A stretch of DNA of 64,000 bases, from NCBI GenBank assembly GCA_037903355.1, contig JBAJFE010000014.1:5146001-5210000 (forward strand), read 5' to 3'. The notes beneath the pieces are model-generated. The model was not told the origin of the DNA. It searched no databases and was given only the letters and a program-made list of their open reading frames with translations. Positions within the stretch are counted from its first letter, which is position 1; each line of letters opens with the position of its first letter. Position numbers and translations under genes: made by a program. Of the stretch, positions 54,890 to 64,000 are shown one piece after another. This stretch comes from Trichuris trichiura (taxonomy: Eukaryota; Nematoda; Enoplea; Trichinellida; Trichuridae).

Positions 54890-56040
54890 GAAAGTTAAGT
54901 GCGTTTGAAAATAAACAAGTAGTTCTTGCATAATGCATTTTCAGTCATACGCGATTTCACTGGCTGGAAAGAGTGAACGTATGCTAAAGTCATCCTGCGT
55001 TTTTCATCCACCTATACTAAGCACAGGCCGCGCTGCGATATTATGCACGTTCTTCAGTCATGCACAAACCAAACAGTGATTTTACATGAACAAGAACGCT
55101 TATGATTCGTATCAGATTGCCCTAGAAACACCGTAGATGTTTGGAAAGACGTATCGAACAATGCAGGCATCCTGTCTGCGGAAAATTATCACAAATGAGA
55201 CCTGCGATTTTAAAAACTTTTTGCCTTATGCTCAAGTATGCGAAATGGATCTCTTCTCTTAGCCTCCCCACCACCTGAAAAATCCAGGTTCCTTTCTGGC
55301 AAGCACGCCTTTAACTTGTTCTACCTTTACTGGAGAGCATGCCGATCACTATTTTTACTCCTGCCCAAATCTAAGCCCAGACATGGGCCTTACGTTTAGG
55401 CTTAGGCTTAGGTAAGGACAAGACAGGATGGCCGGCAAACTTACAGCATAACGGTGGAGCGCCTAGGAGACGAGATCCTGCGAAATTATTGAAATCTGCG
55501 TTCAGTTGCCAAACAAGCTAGGTTTTGAAGACGTGGAGTATCAGAATGTTAGAGACATTTAAAGTTGCCTACGGGAAGAGCTGGCCACGGAGGAGTTGCA
55601 AGTAAAGTAGAAGGAAGAGAAGAAGCTGATGAAGATGATGGTGATGAAAGTTAGAAAGCTCCTTCACGACAATTGACTACAGCTGAACTATCACACGCTC
55701 TAGCAACTGTTGAGCAGCGGTTACATTGGCTCGAAGGCAATGATTGTAATGCAGAACAAAGCAGGATAACCGTAACAGTTATCCGGGCTATCTTAGAGCC
55801 ACAATAAGCAATTACTCTACGAAAGAAGAATAGAGTCTACTAAAAAGCTGTCCCCCCCGGAAGTGACGGCGGCAGTATCAAAGCACTTTTTACAAGACCC
55901 GAAGAATATGTGCGAAACCAGGGAAGCTTGAATTATATTTTATTGCGATGGAGAAACATTATCACAGGGATAAAGCGCTAGCCTATGTGTCTACCAAGAT
56001 CTCAGTTCCGTAACTAAGGATGGTGAAATAAAAAAGTGAG
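54890..56040 (+). repeat. Unclassified dispersed repeat, copy 2
   Basis: Partner of 40205-41500. It contains a 200-bp insertion-like segment near 55270-55490 with GTTTAGGCTTAGGCTTAGG and AGGATGGCCGGCAAACTTAC, resembling 30240-30370. No coding capacity recognised. Confidence 0.6.
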
Positions 56041-56744
56041 TCCAATGAACGTCCCATCTTTCCTGCGTACGAGGTCGTTTATTTTAGTAATCAAAGAACC
56101 TTTTCCGTGAGATACACCCCCAAAGAATGTCATTCCCAAAGAGTTCTATCATACAAATTACCCTGTTAATAGGGTGGAACCTCCAAAGTTGACCATCTCT
56201 CTATGTTGATAGAATTTCGACAAGTTGGTTGGTCCGTACGTAAATAAGCGCAAGGACAATCTCCATACGTTGACCACCTCCGTATGTGGGAAGCTGACCG
56301 CTTTAGCCGTGACGTAGTATATCGAGCCAATGCTAGTTTGCTCTCCAAGAGCTGCCCACTTCAGTTTGCTTTATATCAGTGACTAACAGCTGTTAACCGT
56401 CGGTGCCTGAATATGCTATTACTCAAAATAGCGAAGCTTTTCATTACCACGCGTTGGAGACTCCTGAAGAGAGAAACGGTTACGTCGCTTTGAAGACCCT
56501 TTTTTCATGCTTGCCAGCGCAGCTTGCGCGTTTTCTCGTTTACATGACCTCCCACATAGGCGTCGACAACAGCAGTTTCCTATGGAGCGAAATACGCGAA
56601 TCGAGCCTAACTGTAATCGTTCGCGTCGAGCTCAATTCTATTCATTCGCTTTGCTCTACCCGTGCGGGAGGTGGCCTTCATGTGTCTTCGCGAGTAAAGA
56701 TATTCCGGCTTACGCAATAATAGCTATCAAGCTGGTTACAGTTT

Positions 56745-57960
56745 ACACTATTTCCGAACGGAAAGAATCGAGAGAACTGGCACTGGAGAAAAAAGTGGAA
56801 GTTATCCGCTTTCTCGAAACCAATAGTCAAAGTTAGACAGCGGAACGGCTCCATGTCAGCGAGACTACTGTTAGCAACATTCGGAGATGTAAACGCAAGT
56901 ACTTGGAAAGATATGATAAGGAAAGCAGAGGCGTGCTGAGAAAAAGGAGAACTTCCCTCGAGCAAGTCAATGTAGCACCGTTAAGCTGATTTAGGTAAAA
57001 GAGAGCAGCTAATGCACGGATCTTTGGCCCAATGATCCAGGAATTTGCTAGAAGGTTCGCCCTAGAATTCAGGTCGACAGGTTTCCAAGCATCAAGCGGT
57101 TGGCTCGAGAAGTTAAAGTTCCTTCATAGGATTCTCCTAGAACATCTTATACAGCGAATCTAACGAAGTTCCTGTCGAAGTCTTGGAAGACTTCATCGCG
57201 AAGTTTCGTTATTTCGCCAGTGGCTTCGAGGAGGAAGATATTTTCAATGCTGATGAATGCGGCTTGTTCTTCAAGGCTGTCTGATGAAAGCCTTGTATCA
57301 AAACGCGACAAATGCAAAAGCGGGAAGTTCTACAAAGAACGTTTCATTGTGCTTCTTTATTCTAGCGCAACTGAGGAGAAGTTGAAACCATTGGTGAATG
57401 GTAGGTCAGCGATACCCCGCGTATTTAGGAACTTGAGGCCCGACGACCTCCCTATGACTTGGGGATCAAATAAATGCGCGTCGATGACAGCCACTATATT
57501 CGAGGTGCAGGTAAGAAGTGTCGGCCGACAGATGAAGCGAATGAAACATTCCTTCTTATTAGTAGTAGACAACCGTCCGAGCCATTCTCACGTGAGGCAC
57601 CTCACAAACGTCACGTTGGAATTTCTGCCTCCAAACACTTCCTCTAAAACCCAGCCTCTAGATCAAGGAGTAATCAAAACATTTAAAGCGAAATACAGGG
57701 CTCGTCTTTTGCAGGGGGTTATTAGCAAAGCAGCAGTCACCAGCTCATCTGTGGAAACGACTTCGATAGCTGCGCCCATTAATGCTTTGGATGATGTACT
57801 TTAGATCAGCTTTTCCTGGAATAAGGTTCAACGGGAGGCAATAAGGTAGTGCTTCAGGAGAGCTGAATTAGTCAGTGATCAAGAGAATGACGTTGAGCTC
57901 CGATCTGATAGTGTGACTCGCGAGGCAGACACTGAAGCGGTAGATTTCAAAAATTTCGTT
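56745..57960 (+). pseudogene. Tigger transposase pseudogene
   Basis: N-terminal helix-turn-helix (LALEKKVEVIRFLETNSQS, then LHVSETTVSN after a stop at 56833-56835). A CENP-B-type DNA-binding stretch is near 57030-57120. The DDE domain has DECGLFFKA (first Asp, near 57250, shifted frame), LPMTWGSNKCASMTATIFE, LLVVDNRPSHSHV (second Asp, about 57560) and FLPPNTSSKTQPLDQGVI with the third catalytic acid, followed by FKAKYRARLL. Stops and frameshifts separate these parts. Length and order match Tigger transposases. Confidence 0.85.
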
Positions 57961-57969
57961 GCTATAGAT

Positions 57970-58383
57970 CAGTGTTTCTCAAAGTCAGGGTCACCAGGGC
58001 CCGCCTGTGAAGGTTTCCTAGCGTCTGGGCCTCCCCAATTCTGATTAGTCAATTTCGAGCGCGCTGATTGGCTGCATGGGAAGATGGAGGCTAGTCGGAA
58101 CGTCATAATGTAGGTGCTGCACAAAGTTTTGTGGGGAAAGAGCTTCCTGGATAGCGTGTCGAACATTTATTTTCTTACCTCTGAGCCGGCTGCTCCCCGG
58201 TTCTCCGATGTAGCTTTCTCTTAGGCAGAGAGGCACAATATCTGACCAGCAGATCATATGCACTTCAATACGATCACCCAGGCGGAGCATATGCCCCCCA
58301 CAAATCAGAAGGGCCCTCCAAGGGCCTTCTTGGAGTTCAAAAAGGCCCCTGGTGAGGCACATGCTCCACGGTGAGAATCACTG
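57970..58383. mobile_element. hAT-type MITE nested in Tigger (414 bp)
   Basis: Ends CAGTGTTTCTCAAAG and GTGAGAATCACTG form inverted repeats. It is flanked by CTATAGAT (57962-57969) and CTGTAGAT (58384-58391), an 8-bp TSD with one mismatch, the hAT length. No coding sequence. Confidence 0.88.
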
Positions 58384-59061
58384 CTGTAGATGATGGGATG
58401 GCCACTTCTAGCACACCTGACCAGCAAGCAATCTTTCAAACTATACTATCCGAAACAGGAATGAGCGTAAAAGCAAATAGCGCAGGAGATGACGCAGAGG
58501 AGGAAAATGATAATGATACGGAAATAGTACAAAAGCTGAAGGAAGAAGAGGTCGGGCGCATGTTAGCGCCGGTGGTCCTTTGCTGCTGAAAAATACCCAG
58601 AGATGCTGAGCGGAGTAGCTAAGGCGGAGCTCGCTCTTACTGCTTATGTTTGTAGTAAGAACATGCACCAGACTGGAATTGACACTTTTCTCAGGAAGCA
58701 CTGTAGCCCCTGAAAAGTCTTATGCATGATTTTAGAATGACGTTATTTTTATGCACCTCACCATTTAGTAGGCCTTCAATAAATGCTGTGTAACAGAATA
58801 AAACCCATACAGATACTAATCTATTCAGCCAAGACCTTTAAACCCACAACTTTCCTGTGTTGGCCATTTTCTCCATTCCCTTGGTGGTCAACTTACGGAG
58901 GTTCAACTGCGTATATAACTGCTATAGGAAAAAAAAACATGTCATTCACTTCTCGTAAAAGAGCATCCACGCCTTTGCTTGCCTAGCGGTTTAATAAATA
59001 GCTCAAGTACAGAATAATTCCTTTTTAAATGCAGTTTATTGACCATTTTTTTCATAGTTCT

Positions 59062-61659
59062 TTACAAATAAATCTTTCCGACGGTTTGAACCAAGTCATG
59101 ATTTTGCCATAGTTTACGTGCCTCTTGTGACGCAACATTTTCTAAGATTTTCAAGTGACCAAATTCTTGCGTTATACGAAAACTGCCTATAGTTTTTTGC
59201 AATGACCCAATGAATCGTCATTATTTTGTTATGGAGAAATATCACCTTTTATGCAAATCGAGAGAGCAATTCTGAAAGCACCCTAAGTAGCAATTCAACC
59301 CCTTTACAAAAAATGACAGTTTTTTGAAAAGCACTTATGAAAGGTTAAACAAGATTGTATGAATTCTTTCACAACAATGCAATATTACTTACAGATAGCT
59401 CACCGAGACCACAATCATTTGTTTCTCTTCCATGTCAATATCATCCTGATCCCGGCCAAGCAAAACGAATTCTTTAATTAGGCAGTTTCCATGAACTGAG
59501 CTCTGCATTTGGCAACACAGGAAAGCCATTCTAAACGAAAAAAGCATACTTTGATTACTAGGAAGCAGAATCAGTGCAAATGTGCAGATGAAAGTCAGCT
59601 CCCAGAACTAAATATTCAGAATCTCCCAGGTAGGACGAGGCTTCTCCATAAAGCTAGGTCATGTCGATAAGTATAGCTTTACCGCAGTCCCAGTACAAAC
59701 TACGTTGAGCAGTACGGTTGGATCTCTTTAATCCGGCAAGGCAGTAACAAATGGGTTGCCGCGTTAGCGATGATATACATAATTAGTACTTACGGCATAG
59801 GTGCATTTAATCGATCATTCTAACATTGAAATTTCTGACAGAATCTCGCAAGATTAGTCGACAGCAAACGATGAGAAGCCCGGTGTCGTTTATGAGGTGA
59901 AATGCGGTTGCAACGCCTCCTACAGGAGAAACAGGCAACTCTTTACTTCACAGGTTCAATGAGCGCACAGATGAGTCAGTCACTATAACAGCACCCAGAG
60001 AAAACTCAGTGGAAGGCAGGAGAGCATGGAAGTTTCATGAATGCAAGGCGGGTCAGTGCCAGCCGAAATACACCAACGTAGAGGCCGTGGCGAACCGCCA
60101 AAGAAAAAACCTGAGCAGCCGAAGAAACAGAGGAAAGAACCGAAGTACAATAACGTGATGGCTGACCTGATCAAAGGTTCAGCAGTCGTCCAATATTCCT
60201 TTCAGTGTTCGCTCGACTTCTGAACGAAGATCCTATGCTCTGAGAGCCTGTTATCCCTAAGAAAAATCAGGTAGGAATTCTACATCCGCCTTAATGAGTC
60301 GTGCAGCAGGACAAAGGTGTCGAGATCGGTGAACCGTGGACTGCTCTGATCAATCGGAGCGGGTGCTGCGCATTAGCCTCTTGACTCTCTGTCTGCCTTA
60401 CATAAGACCATTACAGGCGTTATCAATGTGCTTGTGCGCTAACATCGCTGAAGATGGAGACGAGCAGTTTCCGAAAGCTCCGATACCCTTTTGTTGCACC
60501 TTAACAGGGATTAAACCATTTTTTGTATAAGCAATAAAAGTTCAGAAAGTAAGAGTGCAGCATGGTCTACTGAAGATGATACATGGTCATATCACAACTT
60601 CGAAAAGTTTTAATCACCGAGAGCTTTGTAACGGCAAATAAGTTTCACCGAAGATTTTTGTTATGAAAGAAATTAAGTTTACACACCAGTGCTCTCCTGC
60701 AAAAGCGCTATCGCTGTCTTGAAAAGCAAAGGGGTTACTGCGCCGTTTGGAAGGAAGACTGGTGCTTAGTGGACGATTCCCTCTGGCAGAACCCATCAAG
60801 AGCGTTGAAAGCTCTGAATAAAAGCTGAGTGTATTGTTTCTGAACTTTTCTTAATAATCGCTCACCCATTCGTTGGTAGAGCAATTGTTTCGTCTAATTG
60901 CAGATACAATCACAAAGAAAAAAGGGGGAAAGCTGTAGATCTATTAAACAGCTTCAAAACTATGAAATTTGCTACATCGACAGTTTCCTTCGTACTGTTA
61001 AACTGTTCGTGTTGTTCTTGCTATTCATCTGACTATTTATTCAACACTAATTTGATATTAGTAACTGTAAACAACTTCATGCCTATTTGTGGTGCACAGA
61101 AGGAATCATGCAGGTTGTTTACAAATGATTCTATGTTTTGTATAGGCGACTTGATTATAAGCAGAAACTCCGGGAACCAATAACTGCAGATACGGAGGAC
61201 CTACCGTGCTTTGGATACGCACGTACCTATTCATGCCTCTCCTGCTCAGACCACTGAGGTATTCATGACTTCCACAAGTAGCATTGAAATAACCGTTTTC
61301 TTGCAGATTTGCCATGTGCGTCCATCTGCATTCGTCTTCCTAAAGCGGCGCCAACGATACTATGATTTCCAAGAAGAGTACTTTATTTCTACTGTTACCA
61401 TTTTTTGAAGCGCCGTTTTCAGAAAGAATGGAAACAGCTTCGAAACTCTCTCGCAATATACAGTCAGCAAATAATCAGTTCTCACTCTGCCAACGCTTTG
61501 CACCACTTGTAGTGAAGCCTTCTGTATCGCATATTCCCTGGGACAAGTGATGCGATATGAGTCGAATGGAAAACTATGCTTGACAACTATAGCTTTCACG
61601 TCACTTGGCAAGAAAGCGGCAGTCAGCGTCGCGAGGATGTACAATATTCCAAGTGACAT
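59062..61659 (-). CDS. Dermatopontin-like secreted protein
   Basis: Likely extracellular matrix or secreted lectin-like protein. Five exons in phase (61659-61486, 61339-61227, 59530-59393, 59271-59246, 59186-59062) give 191 aa, near human dermatopontin (201 aa). MSLGILYILATLTAAFLPSD is a signal peptide. The strand-Cys pattern follows the family: DSYRITCPREYAIQKAS, then ECRWTHMANLQENGYFNATC, HEYLSGLSRRGMNRMAFLCC aligns with the dermatopontin stretch WYQTCSNNGLVAGFQSR...FYCC. A later Cys-containing segment and DMEEKQMIVVSVSYL follow; the C-terminus (VGKIYL) is unlike the vertebrate protein. The 1.7-kb second intron contains PLE relics at 59.9-60.9 kb. Evidence is a remembered family pattern and splice phase, so the family call is probable, not certain. 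Confidence 0.62.
59880..60540 (+). pseudogene. PLE relic, GIY-YIG end and terminal repeat
   Basis: GVVYEVKCGCNASY (59883-59924) is the GIY-YIG start, followed after a frameshift by GNSLL...RFNE-like codons, then KKPEQPKKQRKEPKYNNVMA and SAVVQYSFQCSLDF as in the PLE C-terminal half. A hammerhead-like core follows at 60448-60476 (CTGAAGA, GGAGAC/GTTTCC, GAAA). The reverse transcriptase is absent. It lies in the second intron of the dermatopontin-like gene, on the opposite strand. Confidence 0.8.
60790..60960 (+). repeat. 5'-truncated hammerhead-family monomer
   Basis: Starts near GAAAGCTCTGAATAAAAG, followed by CATTCGTTGGTAGAGCA (A-box-like block) and the GGGGGAAAGCTGTAGATC tail segment, paralleling 22300-22490. 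Core CTGANGA half missing. Confidence 0.65.
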
Positions 61660-61699
61660 CCTTCAGTCCAAACTACAAAAGTTGTCATTTTAAATAAGC

Positions 61700-62260
61700 A
61701 AACTGACATTAATTAGGTGAAATGTAGCTAGGTCAAGTGGTGCCATTTCTACATTCACGTGGTTAGCCTGAACTGACCAATGTCACCTTTAACTATATAA
61801 ACTAAGTGTTATCTTTCTACTTCAGGTAACACTTTCTATAAAGAATGAGGAAAAGGATAGCATCAGAAGGGAAGGTGTCTGTGAATAGCAAGTTATACTT
61901 CCAATGAATAGCGAGTCATATCTGAAATGGATAACTGACGCTAAGAACACTGCAACCAGCACAAGAGAACAACTGCATCCACGTTGAATGCCAGTATGCA
62001 AAAGTGACATGAGTGCTTCCCAAGAAATGTGTCAGGGTAATAAGAAAATGAAAACTGGGTCAATGTTATTGTTATGTATCACCGAAATCAGAAAACTAGA
62101 CTAGAAATATCAACGTGGTTGCATTGAGAAAGAGAGTGTTGCTCCATCCCACAAATTCTCAAACGTTACTCAGTTGAACGAAAGGGAAAACACCAGCAAC
62201 TAGTTTTTCATAAGCGAACATAGTTTTTACTTCCGCGTTACCAAAAACATGTAAGAGTAA
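61700..62260. other. Intergenic DNA
   Basis: Upstream of the dermatopontin-like gene. No further gene or bounded repeat recognised. Confidence 0.4.
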
Positions 62261-62267
62261 TCAAAGC

Positions 62268-62841
62268 TTTCAGAAGACCACTGGTATCGTCGTCAGCGAT
62301 AGGGCAAAGGCACCTGTTATTGCCTGCGAAGGTATTTTATGGTCAAGATCACGGCTAAAAGTGCTAAAGGGGTGCACCCATTCTGATTGAGCAGAACAGC
62401 CTACGCTTCGCTAACGACGACGACTTTGCTTCGGTTAGTAGAAAAGGCATTATGACAGATTTAGAATGCCTCCTTTAACTTGCTTAGGGAAAACAAATTT
62501 TGGTGACATAAAATCTTCAGTCAGAGGTCGAGCGAATATTGAGAGAAATGTTCGACGACCGCTGAGTCTTTGATCGCGTTCGCCATCGTTTTTTTGGGAT
62601 GTATTTTCTTTGTAACGGTCTGCGTAGGTTCCCTTCTTGGCTTACCACTGCCTCTTTGTTGTAGGATGTCTGCTGGCGTCTGCTGGTAATAATTTGTTGA
62701 ACTGCTCAGGTTGTAGTGCGTTGGCACTATTCGGTCAACTTTTCTAAGCCCTTTTTCGTAGCTGTTGACCCTGGCTAGGCGTTGCTTGAGCCTGTGAAAC
62801 AGTGATGTCTGTTTTCTCTTACTCGGCAAGCGTTGCGACAA
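62268..62841 (-). pseudogene. PLE relic on the minus strand
   Basis: A minus-strand frame (62841-62521) reads SLFHRLKQRLARVNSYEKG, the GIY-YIG region's tail (compare HRFQEHIRKLNSY in the intact PLE), then GSGKPRREPTQTVTKK and KTMANAIKDSAVVEHFSQ matching KTMEKAIQASAVVEHAV. Downstream on the same strand is a decayed hammerhead core (TCGTCAG at 62290-62296, TTTC at 62268-62271), where the right terminal repeat should be. Confidence 0.78.
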
Positions 62842-63620
62842 CGTGGGATCTTATAATCAACGCAAGGTCTTCCCCATGACAACACGTTGACCTTATCGTT
62901 TCGCAGAGAGGGTCGTAACGATGCCGACGTTTTTAAGTACACCCTGAAATCAGCAGTTCTCTTCGAATATTTGTGACTTTCGCCGACTCCCGCGTAGAAG
63001 GAAAGAACAATCAGGGGGACCTGTTTTTTTTGCGCGGATAACCTTTGGCTGGCAGAGTAACCGTCGTTGTAAAGCGCTCTTTTAAAGCGCTTGAGTTCTG
63101 CTTCAGGCTACTTTAACTCAAGTTGAGATACGTTTACCGTCATGGCCAAAGCGAAAGGGCTGTGACACAGAACGGAAAAGAACGGCCGCGGCGGCTTACA
63201 CTGTACCCGCATTTCAACGCTAGAAGAATGTCATGCTTACTTTAGGCACTTCATTTGTTTTTTGCAAGGTGTACCTGAAATAATTTGTTTACAGTTTGGG
63301 TTACTGTATGTTTGGGGCGGATAAATGAAAAGGCCTGTGCTTTAGGTAGTAGGCCTGCACGTGAGTTCGCTGTGTCTTTAACAAGTCAGTATATCCGTAA
63401 AATAAAGCTCCAGAAACGGCAATGTGTAGGGAAATAAAATCGGTTGCCTCTACTTGGCCGCGTCAAGTTGGAATGCACGTCTTTTGATTACGTTCTCCTA
63501 GTCTTTATGATAAAAACCTTTCCTACAAAATCAACAAAATTAGAGGCACTAATTACTTAAAGATTTTTGTGGCGAATGAAGTAGGTATCGTTGAAACACC
63601 GTGCCTCAACCGCCGGTGCA
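62842..63620. other. Region upstream of POLD2
   Basis: No exon supported. It probably includes the POLD2 promoter, though no specific site can be named. Confidence 0.35.
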
Positions 63621-63623
63621 TCA

Positions 63624-64000
63624 ATGAACCTAATTTTCTTTAACTGTAAAGAGCTGCCGAAAGCGGAGCACGCTATGGAGACTGAATCTTGCCAACTTCG
63701 AAGAAGTTTGAAAGATGAATATAACCTTCTAAATCAACAATTTGTGCTAGCGAAAAATTCTAATTTTCAACGTCAGTACTTTGGCATTTACCGTTATCGA
63801 CTTCACACGGGTAGAAAATTGCTAGCCAGTGAGATCCAGCGCAAATACGGTTTGTAATATTTTACTTAAAGCGAACAACTTGCAGTTAATATTAAGGCTA
63901 TAGTGTTTTATGTAATTATAGCGATGCTTTTATTTTCAGGTTCCGATGTGAAGGTAAAAGTTTTAACGGATCTCGTGGAATTTGAACGATGTGTAATAGT
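63624..64000 (+). CDS. POLD2: DNA polymerase delta subunit 2, first exons (runs off the window)
   Basis: Accessory B-subunit of replicative DNA polymerase delta in the nucleus. Exon 1 ends at 63849 and exon 2 starts at 63940; phase is conserved. SNFQRQYFGIYRYRLHTGRK corresponds to the family's FSRQYAHIYATRLIQMR, and after the splice SDVKVKVLTDLVEFERCVIV matches GVGVKKLCELQPEEKCVVVG at the OB-fold start. The ATG at 63624 gives an N-terminus of about human length; an in-frame ATG at 63675 (METESCQLRRSL) is an alternative. The donor is a weak GTTTGT. The remaining exons lie beyond 64000. Confidence 0.85.

Larger units (their letters stand above)
56172..58909 (+). mobile_element. Degenerate Tigger (pogo-clade) DNA transposon
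   Basis: Ends GGGTGGAACCTCCAAAGTTG on the left and an inverted counterpart GGAGGTTCAACTG on the right, with TA on the left flank. The interior encodes a broken Tigger/CENP-B-like transposase. It shares termini with the MITE at 42399-42585 and has a hAT MITE inserted at 57970-58383. Confidence 0.85.

Noticed and set aside
55390..55420. TTAGGC-like repeats as an interstitial nematode telomere
   Set aside because: Only two to three units, embedded in a segment resembling other dispersed loci; not evidence of telomere sequence or of a nematode.

Overview
This is animal nuclear DNA, not bacterial. Genes are split by GT-AG introns, many only 39-70 nt long, others several kb. Coding exons match conserved metazoan families: a conventional protein kinase C, GTPBP1, METTL23, an SR splicing factor, a dermatopontin-like protein and DNA polymerase delta subunit 2. 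Mixed tiny and long introns, Penelope-like retroelements and Tigger, Merlin, mariner and hAT DNA transposons suggest an invertebrate (nematode-like or another lophotrochozoan/ecdysozoan). I cannot name the species.

Layout. 1-2 kb: an SR-protein gene on the minus strand. 2.3-2.6 kb: ribozyme-bearing short retro-repeats. 2.9-5.6 kb: an apparently intact Penelope-like element (PLE) with reverse transcriptase and GIY-YIG endonuclease, long inverted terminal repeats and a 12-bp target-site duplication (TSD). 7.2-21 kb: GTPBP1 (+), 7 exons, with an 8.75-kb intron holding a decayed PLE, a mariner relic and two hairpin repeats. 21.4-22 kb: METTL23 (+). 24.5 kb: a possible minus-strand exon. 27.7-34.5 kb: PKC (-), 16 exons resolved with consistent phases. 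35-45 kb: transposon-rich and nearly gene-free (short PLE-related repeats, Merlin relic, Tigger MITE, an unclassified 1.2-kb repeat). 45.8-47.4 kb: a minus-strand gene for a 372-aa secreted protein I do not recognise. 49.8-53.6 kb: further minus-strand exons. 56.2-58.9 kb: a dead Tigger element with a hAT MITE nested in it. 59.1-61.7 kb: a dermatopontin-like secreted protein (-). 60 and 62.5 kb: PLE relics. 63.6 kb to the end: first exons of POLD2 (+).

The most interesting feature is a family of about 150-360 bp repeats scattered through the window. They share a hammerhead-ribozyme-like core (CTGANGA, stem II, GAAA) whose stem II covaries between copies, a conserved block resembling a tRNA A-box, and the 3' tail of the resident PLE. 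They occur as monomers or as head-to-head inverted dimers, many flanked by 12-18 bp TSDs. They look like non-autonomous retroelements mobilised by the PLE. Hammerheads in PLEs are established knowledge; the monomer/inverted-dimer architecture with a conserved A-box-like block is what deserves checking.
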